From Hymenopus coronatus (taxonomy: Eukaryota > Arthropoda > Insecta > Mantodea > Hymenopodidae), in the NCBI GenBank assembly GCA_030762935.1, contig CM060893.1:12196001-12260000 (forward strand): 64,000 nucleotides of DNA. Direction: 5' to 3'. A program made the position numbers and the translations under genes. The notes beneath the pieces are model-generated. The model was given only the letters and a program-made list of their open reading frames with translations. It made no database searches and was not told the DNA's origin. Positions 45,605 through 56,966 of the stretch are shown piece by piece. The number at the start of each line of letters is the position of its first letter. Positions within the stretch are counted from its first letter, which is position 1.

Positions 45605-47692
45605 AGACTGTGAAAGACGTTTGGTTCGGCTAGCTTTAGTGAATAATAATCATAAAGGTAAATGCTTAACTTCAAAATGAATGTCAGAGTTAGTTTTCAA
45701 GTAATGAGATATATTCTGTTTCTTTAATAGATATAAAATAATGCATCTATTTGTTATCACTATTTTTGTTCAGACAATGCGAGTGCCTTGGGAATACCAA
45801 AGCAAAGTAGACTAACCCCAGCTGCAGATGTGTTGTGCTAAGAAGAAACTTTAAATACAGAGGCTAATTTGGAAGGTATTTTCAATTAGTTATATTTATA
45901 AAAATGATATGAGTAAAATGAGTATATTAATAACCTTTTTGGCCACATTATTAATCTTGTTTTACTTGTTTTCAGAAACCTCACTTACAGCAGTCCATTT
46001 AAGAGAGGCAGGAACATGTATGGCAGATGCTTTGAAAACAGTCTAGCCAAGCAGAATAACATCAGCTACAGCAATAGATAGCTCAGAAGTACCTTTAAGT
46101 ACAGACTAAATTAGAAGGTCAGAAGTACCTTTAAGTACAGACTAAATTAGAAGGTATTTCTATATAGTTATGTTTACAAGAATAGAACTATGAGTGAATT
46201 CAGAAAAGGAGTCAATATTAACCCCTTGTTATTACTCTTTTTTGTTCTGTTTTCAGAAACTCCACTTACACCTATACCCCAGCAAGAAGAAATAGGAGCA
46301 TGCAATACAAATTGCTTAAAAGGGTTGTAAACTATGGTAGGCTTTGATATACTGCCTATAGATGGAAACACTAACAGAGTGATGATAATTTTTTACTGTT
46401 TACTTCTGATGGCATAATTGGTGCGTACAGTGACATTTGTAATGAGAATGCTACCGGAAAAGAGATGTTTTCAATTGATTCATGCTACAAAAGAAACTGG
46501 GTCATTTTGAAAGATTCCCAAAATATGAGCATTACTATTCTAGAAGTCATTCCAATAGGCAGTATCTGTCATCCCAATTGAACACAGCCAAAATGTTCAA
46601 CACAAGGCTAGTGAAAATGAGAAACCTCTAAGTTATCCTTTATATGTGAAGATATTCAAAACAACTGAGTATAAATTAAAACTGCCTTGTATTGACACAT
46701 GCCAAAAAGGTGATAACTTTTTGAGAAGAGAAAAGTATGTCTTAGAAAATGATAAAATGGAAATCATTGCAGAGAAAAATTCACTTCTAGATGCTGCAAA
46801 AACTGGCTACACATCAGAATCCAAAGACAAAAAATCTGTTCTTGCTGATAGAAAACAGAGAAAGTTTGTGTTTGGCCTTCAGCAATGTCTGCCTACTCTC
46901 AATTTAAGCAGTCACATTGTTTATTACAAAAGACAACTGTGGACTTTCAATTTCACAGTGAGGGATATCAGTGAAAATGAAACAATGTTATACGTAGCAT
47001 AAAGGGATAGGAGGAAGAGGATCTGATATAGTCTCATGCCTGATTAAACAGTACAAAAATTTATCTGGGCATGTTCAATCTGTGATAGCATTTTCTGGCC
47101 AAAATAAGAATATAAATGTTACTACACCACTATCATGTCATGTAAGCAAGTCTAATTTGAAAATGATAGATCAAAAATTCCTAGACTTGAATGTGATGCA
47201 GACTACCCAAAAATTGAAAGAGAAAAGAAAAAGGCATCAATCGAAATCAGAATTCCCCAGGATTGGTATTAGTTTGTGCAAACTCTCCATAGGAGGAAAC
47301 AGTTTAAAGTAGTTGAAATTTCTCAAGATGACATAACATCGTACACGGGTATTTCAAGTGAGTGCTTTAAAAAGTAGAATAAAGCAGTTGAAGGAGAAGT
47401 CATAAGCTGGCGGAACAAAGTGGCTAAGATATGAAAAAACTTTACAAGAATTCTTCAAGACTATGGATCTGAGAAAACAAAAAGGAAGGCCACAAAAAAC
47501 CATAACACTGAAGAATAAGTTTGCTAAACCTATGCGAATAAATTCAACAAAGAAAGCAGATATCATTTCATTACTCCCATTAACATATCCAGTATACCAT
47601 AATTTCTATAACAGTCTGTCTGCAAACACTGCAGCTTCAAAATTGGGATTCTGAATCATCAGAGGAAGAGTCATAATATTCTTTCAGCGCTG
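45605..47692 (+). pseudogene. DUF7869-type (transposon-associated) gene remnant with intron-like structure
   Basis: The strongest part, 46646-46999, reads KRKFVFGLQQ-type sequence: DRKQRKFVFGLQQCLPTLNL, then VYYKRQLWTFNFTVRDISEN. It continues with SDIVSCLIKQYKNL and FSGQNKNINVTTPL, and LKMIDQKFLDLN. Uncharacterised insect proteins with the same order (YYKRQLWTFNFT, SGQNKN, KIIDHKFLE), grouped as DUF7869 and thought to be transposon-derived, are widespread. Just before, HYYSRSHSNRQYLSSQLN fits the HYCR..S.K.YL motif of the same proteins. The end near 47680 (NWDSESSEEES then stop) is plausible. Between 45790 and 46330, short coding-like pieces follow TTTTCAG acceptors, as if introns had been present. 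Many stops make it inactive. Confidence 0.6.
45875..46330 (+). repeat. Duplicated intron-exon unit in the DUF7869-type remnant
   Basis: AGAAGGTATTTTCAATTAGT through TTTTCAGAAACCTCACTTACA (about 45872-45990) is repeated in diverged form as AGAAGGTATTTCTATATAG through TTTTCAGAAACTCCACTTACA (46151-46272). Within it a 36-bp unit is perfectly duplicated (46083-46118 and 46119-46154). Confidence 0.75.
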
Positions 47693-47694
47693 TT

Positions 47695-48280
47695 AGGTGC
47701 TCAGCTTCCTTTATATGAACATCCAAATGACCTCTGGGCTCTTAAACATAATCACCACTCCTTTATATGAAAAGTATTTCTACTTACTTTTGATTAAAAT
47801 GCATTTTGACTAAATGTTTTACTTATTGTTCTGTGAAGTAATAAATGCATTTGGTAAAACTAAGCTATTTGCATGTTACAATATCTGTAAAAGACATAAA
47901 TCTTGGTTCAATTGTACTAATGAAACATAATATGTTTGACATATACTGTTTTGCCATATTATTCCAATAAACATGTTTGCCATATGCAGTGCACTTGTTT
48001 CAAAATATGTTACATAATTCTTAAACTATGTAACTTTAAGCTTTCAATGTCTAACTATGGTGTCCACACATTGATTAACCCATTACACCATTAAAGTGGT
48101 TGTTAAAACATAATGCTGATTTTTCACCACACTCTGAACTTTGTTTTTGCTCTCCTGAAAACTAGAAATTTTGTACACATCTGCCTCTGCCAAATTGCCA
48201 CAGAATTCTGTATTTACCTTCTGCTCATGTAGCCATACTGAAGAATATAGTGCAGCCAAATTAGGTTTAGACAAGACTTA
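47695..48280. other. Intron 1 stretch without recognised feature
   Basis: AT-rich, nothing recognised. Confidence 0.45.
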
Positions 48281-48282
48281 GT

Positions 48283-48466
48283 TAACAATTTTGCTCAGAG
48301 GCCTCTCTATCAGCCTTTGAGGTTCTTTTACATGCTGCAAATCTACAACATGGGACCCACGGCTTTACTTCCCTTCCAAAGAGAATTTTTACACCCAAAA
48401 AAATCCATCGTCCTCCGCCACGTTTGAACCCATGACCTTGGGTATATGAAGTTAGCATGGAGGACG
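48283..48466 (-). repeat. tRNA-derived SINE, family A, truncated copy
   Basis: The minus strand has ATGGGTTCAAACGTGG (box B region) followed by GGAGGACGATGGATTTTTTT, GGAAGGGAAGTAAAGCCGTG and GATTTGCAGCATGTAAAAGA, all family A body motifs. The AGCATGGCTTCC part is deleted. Confidence 0.75.
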
Positions 48467-49109
48467 ACTGGCTGCAGTGCATTCTTCAGTTTGGCTACAC
48501 GAGTCAAAAGTAAAAACCCAACAGAGATATTTTAGATATGAGGCAAGACTGCAAGAAATTTTTCTACGCCTGAAGGTTTGCCAATGCATATATGCAATCA
48601 GACAGAACGGAAGACTGTGAGCCATATTGTACCTCACACAGTAACCAACCTGTACATCATTTTTAATAATCTTAGCCAACCTCTGCAAATAATCCCAACA
48701 TCCTCCCAACAAACTGTTTAACACCATTTGGAAACCAGTTTTTAAAGTCCTGACCACACTTCTCAGGTTTTATTGCTTTACAAACACAGGGATGCAATTG
48801 AGCAGAATTTACAGAAGTGCGAGAAGGGTAGGTGGTATGGTAATGGTGATATTCTTACAGACTCCGTTTTAGAAATGGCACGTCCAATTAATGAGGCAGA
48901 TGTTGGTGTAGCTCAACAATTCAGAGGCATGTCTTCAATTATTATTTTCTGAAATTCTGCTGAGAATCAGAATTTTTATTCTAAATGCAATGCAGTCTTG
49001 CAACCCATTAAGAGTTTTGTTGCAGGTAGGAGGATGTTAACCTCTCTCGCAATTTTTGTTATTAATCATATCTAGTAAGTTTATTACTATTTTTAGAACT
49101 GGACACGTT

Positions 49110-49525
49110 AATTGCACAGTCTGGTGCAAAGGAACATTGTTCGAGCAGCATACAAGGTGACAATATTGGAGGGTTTAGTTGGAGACCAACGTTTGAGTTC
49201 GCAGAATACATGATTGGTTCGGTTACTGCTACACAGTGCATGGTCTCTTAATGATACCAAATACACTTAGGGCAAATTGGAGGTCCCAGTAATGTTGTTC
49301 ACATCGATGAATGTAAAATGGGATGGAAATTCCATTGTAGAGGGCAACTGGATCCTTGGAATGGAGATGCAGACATGTTCAAGTAATAATAGAGATGCCT
49401 GGAGAGGCTACTATGGGTTGATGAATGAAGAATTTGCTGAAACAACCTGGCAGTAAATCATTCTGTGCATTTTGTAGATCCAATGACAAATGTGCACCTG
49501 AATATCGTTAGCAAGGTTTATGGCA
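49110..49525 (+). mobile_element. Merlin / ISXO2-type transposase remnant
   Basis: QIGGPSNVVHIDECKMG (about 49272-49325) matches the ISXO2-like core IGGPG..VQIDESK.G around the first catalytic Asp. CRGQLDPW follows, as for the RG..V.GQWVFGG segment. VNHSVHFVDPMTNVHLNI (about 49453-49505) matches VNHS.NFVDPETGAHTN near the end of the domain. The part with the second Asp lies in a frameshifted stretch. No terminal repeats were found. Confidence 0.75.
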
Positions 49526-49529
49526 TCAC

Positions 49530-51500
49530 CTATCCCAGAGTGCATTCAATGCAAACATTTCAATGGTCACATATGTGAATGTTTGTGGCTTAGCGACAAC
49601 AAAAATCATTCAGCAGAACCTTTTCAAGAACTTACTGTGGTTTAGAGATTTGGTTTAGGCTAGGCTTTGTAAGGAGTTAAGTGTTTAGTGAACATAGCTA
49701 GTAATTTAGTGATGAGCTGTATAGATAGTGTAATTTACTGATAAGAGACTGTTGGCTGCCTTATGCGATTCAAAATGAATAGTTTGGCTGGACTGTTAAA
49801 TGCACTGTAAGTAAATAAAGAATTATAAACCTTAACTTATGTTAGAAAACTTTTCCAGAGTAAAATCATAGTAAAATATCCACATTAGATAATATGTTAA
49901 GCCAAATTTTGAAAAAATATTCTGTTCACATTGGACTTCTTTAGGAGAGTATTTATCGGCGATAAAGAATGTTGGTTGCATTGCGTTAAAGATGGATACT
50001 TTGGCTGCATTGCATTCTTCAGTGGGTTTACATGTGCAGTAAGTAAACATAATTACCTTAAATAATATTAAGAAATTGTTCTCTGGCAAGAAACCATATT
50101 GGCAATAGTGATCTGCTCGGGTCCCAGCTAGGTCGAACTTTTTACTGTTTTGGTATGTAGTATACTTATGGATTGAATGATTTATTTCACACCAGCATGG
50201 CAACATTGATCTGCACCAGTCAGACATTTACTGCCTCTCCTACATTCACATTAGTTATTCCACACACTCAGCAAAGAAAGAACTAAATTATACATTCCTT
50301 TAAATGAAGAAACAAACAAAAGTATACTCTTTAAACATAAGGTATTAATTCCTTTAAATAAATACATTAAAAAGCATGCCTTTCATCACGTGCAAACTAT
50401 AGTTCTTTAAATTAACAAACAATAACAGTTATATTGCTTTCACACATAAAGCACCCTTCCTTTGCCCCACTTTTTGACTAACGCATTAGAGTATATTTGA
50501 AAAAAGAGGAAAAAGTGGGGGGAAAATGAGGGGGAAAAAAAAACACATTCAATAAAAAGGAAATAAACAGAAACATGTTAATTTAAAGAAATACAGTTTT
50601 TTCTTTTCAAGTATGCAAGGCTTGTAAACACTGCTAACGGCGAGTTAACTGACGTGAATGTAGGAGTACGTATCTATGCGCATCTCAAGGCAATACATAT
50701 ACTCAAATTACCTACGACACTTCTGGTGGAACCAGCAGCTAATGCATAGTTGCAACGATTTATATCTACAACATTTTAATAGCATCATTACATTGAGAAC
50801 AAAATCTTTGCATTTCCTACAATCTTTTCTGAATTCAATTTCTAACAATTTTCCTGTAATCAACAGTTTTCATGCAAGGAATTTCACATGGAAACAGAAT
50901 CAAAGCGAAAGTCGGGTGATTTTAATTTTTCCATGCGTTTAGAATTGATATTTAAATATTTAAACACTTTGAATATCAGTGTTTCGCATTAGGTTAGGTT
51001 TAGGTACACTTCATACAATACTTATTAAATGTTGGTTGACAAATCAAGTCCATTCGCTTATAGTTTTAAAAGGTAAAAATTTTGGTAGGCAATTGAAGTA
51101 ATACTAATTTTGAAACAGACGAAAAGATGGCGCCTTTACATCTACACAATTTGGGATCACTGAACGCGTTAGTCTAGCAAACATGAAAATCTTATCTTCC
51201 AATTTTCACTTCCCCTTGCGTAACCACCAAACCTAATAAACACTTTATCGCATTACTGATTCTTTTACAATATTCACACCAATATGTGAATGATCGGCGA
51301 CTTGCTCTAAACTTAGATGCAAACAATACAAGCCGATCAAAGGGCTGCAAATTTGCCGGGAAGTACCAACAACATAAATTAATGGCTCAGAAGATATATT
51401 CCTAAGTAAATGATCATTAGCAATATTTAAATGAATATTCAGTGATTCCTTTGCTGATATTCCTATCTTCCTATATACAACATAAAATTAACATTTTCCA
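49530..51500. other. Intron 1 stretch, proximal part
   Basis: Holds two diverged copies of a segment (GGCTGCATTGCATTC..., near 48470 and 50000) and a purine-rich tract at 50501-50545. Two TTAGG units at 50991-51000 are too few for a telomere remnant. No gene recognised. Confidence 0.4.
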
Positions 51501-51513
51501 AAAATAGACTCAC

Positions 51514-51600
51514 CTCAGACAAGCTATTTCAGTCGGATCAATGCCAAATCAAAATGGACTCTGCAGCGCGTACCCTAGCGCGTTCTGAAAGCACTTAACC
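51514..51600 (-). other. Untranslated first exon of the RGG/YG gene
   Basis: On the minus strand CTGAG|GTGAGTC at 51514/51513 is a consensus donor. It is followed across 11.2 kb by the acceptor just before the ATG at 40316. The exon has no ATG in a useful frame. The upstream limit of about 51600 is a guess. It is the best candidate because it sits in a locally GC-rich patch, unlike the surrounding AT-rich DNA. Confidence 0.5.
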
Positions 51601-51680
51601 CACGATGACGATCAAAGCCCATGACGCAATTCCGGTGAAAATCCGAAACAATGGAAAATTAAACATGCAGCACTTATAGA
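51590..51680 (-). promoter_or_regulatory. Candidate TATA-less promoter of the RGG/YG gene
   Basis: On the minus strand upstream of the putative first exon, ACCGGAA (an ETS-like motif) and TGCGTCAT (CRE/AP-1-like) lie within 20 bases of each other at about 51620-51640. No TATA box is visible, which fits a broadly expressed gene. This rests on motif reading only. Confidence 0.25.
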
Positions 51681-51689
51681 ACCACGAGC

Positions 51690-53690
51690 AGGGGGTCAAC
51701 ATCAGATCTGACTCTCCCTTGCTTTCTGGATTGTGTAATTAGGATAGGCTTTCAAATACAAGAGTTTCTATGAGCATCGTTGTAACAAACAGCATCTGCT
51801 ATCATTATAAACAAGTGAAATTATGTATTATTGCTGCTGCTTTGGTTGTAATTAGAAATTCGTGAAAGTAGGAAGCATAGCTTTTCATTCGTAAGTATAG
51901 CATGAATCCCCACTTGATGATTGCAGGTGTTTCTGGTTAATTACGTATTGATATGAAAATAAAATGTTTTAACCCTCAGGTGAAAAAGAAATTCAAGTAG
52001 GTATTTATTAGCAACTTAAGAGTTGTGCATTAGAAATGATAATAAGCAGTATTTAGTCGAAACCAGTTATTAATTTTAAAGTGCATGTTAATGCATTTTC
52101 CCTAAAGAAGAAGGAAGAATTGATGAACAATATAAATACAAATAATAATGTTCCTTCAGCTACAAAAAGACACGTTCAAGCAAATTTATGAAGATCATTA
52201 GAAAAATTTGGAAACGTCAATTAAAAGCGGTTTCTATGTTCTTTAGATTTTCACAGAAACTAACCCTTAAGTAATTTAGAAAACCCGAAAAAAGTGTTTT
52301 GAAGGTAAATATCGCTTCACGTGGCTCTTCTAATTACCGCAAAGCGATTCCAAGGCTTTAAACTGCAAAGTGTGCAGAGGCATTTTATTGTCACTACAGG
52401 AGCAGAGCAGTCGCAGTTAAGACCCTGACTTTGGAGCAATGACAATGCGTAATCAGGAGACCCATGAAGCTAAAACTCCAAGAAGGAGCAAAAAAGACAG
52501 CAATATAGTGATCTTAAAATGTGGACATTTGATATTTTCAAAAGGGTTAAATCTGGATCATCTGTAGAAGTTTCGCCATTTTTTTTTAAAAAGAATATTC
52601 AACTTGAAAAATATTACAAACATAGCTGCAACCTTCAGAGTCATTTACTAAAGAATCTATTAGATCACTTTGATTTTGTAGGAAAAGAGTGCGTTGCCTT
52701 GAATTTGGATCCAAGTAGAATACTTAGAATAGTCCCTGCATGTTCTTAAACTTATATCAGTGCCTCATATGAAATGCAGCATCAATATTATGAGTTCTGA
52801 ACAAATGAACCACAACCGAGAATGGTTTTGGCGTTATTGAAAATATTCTCATTTAACAGTTTGATTGTACAAATAGGTAAATGAATCCAACCGTAAATAA
52901 AACAGACGCAAATACTCAGTTTGGGAACAAACACCATTTATAGTCTGCTCTTTCTTCAAAACATGTACTACATTTAACCTATCACGTTATGTACATACTG
53001 ACTGGTATAACAGTTTAAAACAACTTTTCTTCTCTTGTAATGGACTTCCTTAGAAACTCTGAAATAGGGCTCGATCTATCAACAAGTCAAATCGTTTCGG
53101 ACGGCTTCAATGTTGCCTCTATTTAGTAATACATTGGGCATCCCATTATAACTCCATGACCTTAACCATAAAAGTAGCTGGAGGCCTAATTTACTACACT
53201 GGAAGCTAAGCTGAGTCTCTCGCTCTTCCGAACTCTCATATTAAGAACATAACGAAGGCACAGCCTAGTGGCACATTGACTTTTATTCGTTTCGAAAACT
53301 AGAAACAAAATACAAATTACCATCATACCAACTAATTTACCCTTATATAATTTTCCCTATACTCTAAAGTTAAAATAAAAATAATAATCATAATAATAAT
53401 AATAAAAGGAAATCCAACTTTTGTCCTTTATACGACAGATGAGAATTATTAAGAGAAGACATATCTAAAAACTTCAAACATTTTATGAAACAATATTCTA
53501 ACTAAGGGATTTATTGATTCAAATGATGTTATAACTAAAGTATTTAATTCACTGGACGTTTCGACGCGTAGACAGTTTACGGCTGCACACCATCCATGGC
53601 TCGCACAATACTGTGCGCTAACACTCTGGTCACTCATGAGTTAGTACAACTCACAACCACGGCTAGCAATTCTTCCTCCTTTTACAGCTA
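51690..53690. other. Intergenic, no recognised gene
   Basis: The plus frame 52519-52749 (76 codons) is the longest and unrecognised. An (AAT)n-like run lies at 53383-53407. Confidence 0.45.
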
Positions 53691-53717
53691 GAAAATGAAG
53701 ATACAGAACCTTATGGA

Positions 53718-53790
53718 AACTGAAGCTTCCAGAAGTATCTCGAAGCTCGAGAAGAATCAAGAGTTTTCGCGTTCTGGAGGTTTCTGTTAT
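53718..53790. promoter_or_regulatory. Heat-shock-element-like cluster
   Basis: TGAAGCTTCCAGAAG at 53721-53735 is a perfect three-unit element (GAA, TTC, GAA spaced by two). TCGAAGCTCGAGAAG follows at 53740-53754, and TTCTGGAGGTTTC at 53772-53784 is a second near-perfect triplet. On the minus strand TGTAAAAGGAGG just beyond the cluster (about 53686-53675) is TATA-like. Heat shock factor binds such arrays. No heat-shock protein gene follows on either side within reach, so any product would be an unknown or non-coding RNA. Confidence 0.45.
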
Positions 53791-53799
53791 CGCCACGCC

Positions 53800-55515
53800 G
53801 CTCCTCCTATGTTGTTTTCGACTCCATGGTGTCCAACTACGATGACACATACACCAAGGCAAACGTGTGAATCGCTGCTAAAGAATACATCACTATCACA
53901 ACATGTTCCTTTAATAGTACTAGGAAAACTCATAAACTGGAATTCCGCTGCTCAATTATCTAATTTGTAATTGCGTCTAAAATAAAGTCAAATAACAAGC
54001 AAATTCTGATCTGATTTCTCAATATTACAAAACACAGATTTCATATAAAAGATAGATTAGTTTATTTAAAGTTCATCAAACACAGTAGATAGAAGTCAAC
54101 CGAGAGTATTTGATAAATTACTTTTCTATAACAGAGTAAGCTTTACTAAGCAGCAACACTAAATGAAATACATTAACAACAATAACTCCAAGGCACTACA
54201 GCTCACGGGGAACCTTGGCCCACTACAAAATATATCACCATGTTTCATACAATTCACCTTATGAACACCTTAGGTTCTATATCTACTTACCGGATAAAGT
54301 TTCTAAGTAGGTAAATTTAATACCATTTGATATTGTATATTGGCATATTTAATGACTTTAGCACTGAATGCACTGTTCGGACAATTTCCTTAAGGTTTGC
54401 CGCAATTCCAGATGATGCGATCGCCAGTCCATATTTTTTCGTAATCGTAGTGGTGACAAAAAAGTAAAATAAGGAAGGTTTTACCTGGGCCTCAGGGCGC
54501 ATCTAGAAAATAAAATTTAAACCTTTGGTTTGTAATTGTATGTAAATTTCTACCATACCTTTTTGTTGCTGTGCAATCAATTTCAGATGATTCCCTAAAA
54601 TAAACGTACCTAATTTATGAACAAAGAAAATTTGTTTCTCTTTGCAAATGACGATGGAAAGTGTTGTTTGCAGATCGATTCTACACAGCCATTTAGTTGT
54701 ATCAGTTCTTTGCTAGCGTTTCCCAGAACTAGTCCTCAAACAAAACCCATGCCCAATAATAAACGCTTCATGCGAACTGAACGTTCTCATTTCTTGAAAG
54801 TATGTCAATCCAGTACGTTGATTAACAGTAATCGAAAGCATATTACACTGTTTGAGTGAACAGACCAGCTAAATTGGTTGGCCGAATATAAATTAGAATG
54901 ATCTACAAACTGATTTAAATTATTTTCGACGTTGAAACCTTTGTGCTGATTCATTCTATATATAGTATGTTGGGTCATAACAATTAAGTAGCGGCTTTGG
55001 AAACATGTCATTCCTGCACAAGAATGCACTTAAACTTTTGGCGGTGATGACAATACTCTTTCATGACCATTTTCTATAATAAAGTACGTGCGTTGTCCGT
55101 TTTCAAAGTGCGCTGACAAATGAATAAAATGTGTTATTGTTCACGCGCTGGAAATGATAAACACGCCATATTGCTTCATAGCTACACATGTAGCGCCCCG
55201 GTTGATATTGCTCGATTTTGTCAATAGATGCGATTGCATTTCATTGTAAAAACTGGCGTATCGTTTCCTTTGTTGGCATAGGTAAAATTTATTTGATCGG
55301 TTTAACGAATTACAGCTCTTGACACTGGCCTGTGGTTTGACCCTATTCAAGAGTAGCCGTGAATACTGTTACCCAAGATTATGGTCTTCAACATAATTTT
55401 TTCGTACTTATTAAGTGAGGGATTTCCCGCCATTTTCAGCTGATTGTCGACAAGAATAGATATCCGTCATTCCCATTGATGCAAATAGGCATCTTGTGTA
55501 TAGTTTTGTGCATTT
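53800..55515. other. Intergenic, no recognised gene
   Basis: Short open frames at 54317-54502 (-), 54617-54859 (+) and 55141-55350 (-), none recognised. Confidence 0.45.
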
Positions 55516-55519
55516 CCCA

Positions 55520-55880
55520 TCACATTAGCGTGGTGAATTGTTGAGTAATCCACGTAGTCCAGGATTTTTTTTTTTTTTTTTGTCCTGCTTCAAATAAATC
55601 TTTATCAATACCGACATCTGGTATTTCTCCTGAGACGGCTACATCAGTTTGTTGTGGTGAGAATGTTTTGACCATCAAATCAAAATGTGTGTATGTAGCA
55701 CTTGTATTGTCTCCATACAATAGAACACATCCAACAGGTGTCACTCCAAATACATGAAGTTTGACAGTGAAATCCATTAAACACAACGGTTGTTTGCACA
55801 CGCGCACAAATATCCTGAAGATTCGATGATGATTCTCCAGTTAACAATAGTTATTTCATTTCATCCCACGTAGGATTCCA
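55520..55880 (-). pseudogene. Orphan coding remnant, possibly OTU-protease-like C-terminus
   Basis: The minus frame reads LQDICARVCKQPLCLMDF, TVKLHVFGVTPVGCVLLYGD, then NTSATYTHFDLMVK. A hydrophobic strand followed by an aromatic-rich HFDLMV resembles the end of OTU-type cysteine peptidases, where the His is catalytic. A stop lies upstream near 55855 and a 19-A tract (plus-strand T run, about 55563-55581) is inside the frame near its end, as in retroposed copies. The assignment is tentative. Confidence 0.3.
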
Positions 55881-56289
55881 TGTGAACATAATAAATAAAT
55901 ATGCGTGGCCGTAAATGCAAGCTTATATTATTGAAGGTTGTCCGTTTTCATGCATGAGCCGTGCAATCTCTGTAAATGTAACGTGTGATATAACAAATTT
56001 CCCGAATCCATTGCGATTCACCTGCCATCTACAACAAGTGAATCATGTAAATATATGCAGCAAAGAGGGCAGCCATAAAACCCTATGTTACAATTTCTTG
56101 TGTAACATCCGAAAACTTTAAGCCTGTTTTGCTGAGAGCAGTGTTTTCGTCCTGGCGCGACGAGTGATTAGCTCTCCGCGGAAAAAAAAAAAAAAAATTA
56201 GGAATATGAAGGTGAAGGGCCTCCCTGTATACTGGGCAATCTCCTCAAGTATACCTCGACGTGAGGAAGTGGTTTGCGTGAATGCGCAT

Positions 56290-56705
56290 TGGCCACGTTT
56301 TTTTTACTTTCTCTACACATACTATGTACATAATGTATAGAGAAGGTAATGCATTCTACCCAAAAATTTGATACCGACATTTCACCAGAACACATTATAG
56401 GATCTCCTGTGTCCAAAAAGAAGCATCTTTAGAAGAAAAAAAAAATATCCGGCGTGTGTGTGTGTGTGTGTGTGCATGTGTCCGTCTGTCTGTGAACACG
56501 ATAACTCAAGAATGAAACGTCGGTAAAACACCAAACTTGGTATTTAAATATAATATCTTCCAGGGATGCGACACAAAGTTTTGCAAGAAAAATCCCCCCA
56601 CCATAAACTACTCTTTACATTTAAAAAATATTCAAAGTTTTTGAATTTCCTCAATAATATCTCCGATTTTGATTGAAATACCGTGCGTATATATAAAATG
56701 AATCG
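56290..56705 (+). repeat. Interspersed repeat family C, copy 3 (longest)
   Basis: ACTTTCTCTACACATACTAT with a TATGTACATAATGTATAGAG palindrome, ACATTTCACCAGAACAC, a GT microsatellite (56453-56475), CCGTCTGTCTGTGAACACGA and TAACTCAAGAATGAAACG, then AAATCCCCCCACCATAAAC and CCGATTTTGATTGAAAT. The ACGATAACTCAAGAA segment resembles a repeat seen in many invertebrate genomes. Confidence 0.7.
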
Positions 56706-56966
56706 CCGAAATGTGTGTACGCGCATCACTTCCGAACGACTGCACCAAATTGAACAATTCTTTCATTGTTGTGTTTGTTATTGTCGCGACAAAGTTTGTG
56801 GAAATGAAAATGTTTAAAAATAGCACGGGAAAGTTTTTCAAGTCTCAAAATATGAATCAGATTACAGTGCCAAAGGAATGCATTTGGTTAATAGCCACCA
56901 GATGGTAGTGGTCTCACGGTTATTTGATGTTAAATGGCCGTAGTACTGCTATATTTTCGTCCCCTT

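Noticed and set aside
50989..51005. Insect telomeric repeat TTAGG
   Set aside because: Only two exact units followed by a variant; expected by chance.
52519..52749. 76-codon plus frame upstream of the RGG/YG promoter as a divergent gene
   Set aside because: No domain, no plausible start context or upstream exon; evidence too weak for a gene call.
53695..53970. 91-codon plus frame across the heat-shock-element cluster
   Set aside because: No known domain; its repeated Glu/Ser codons come from the GAA/TTC motifs themselves.
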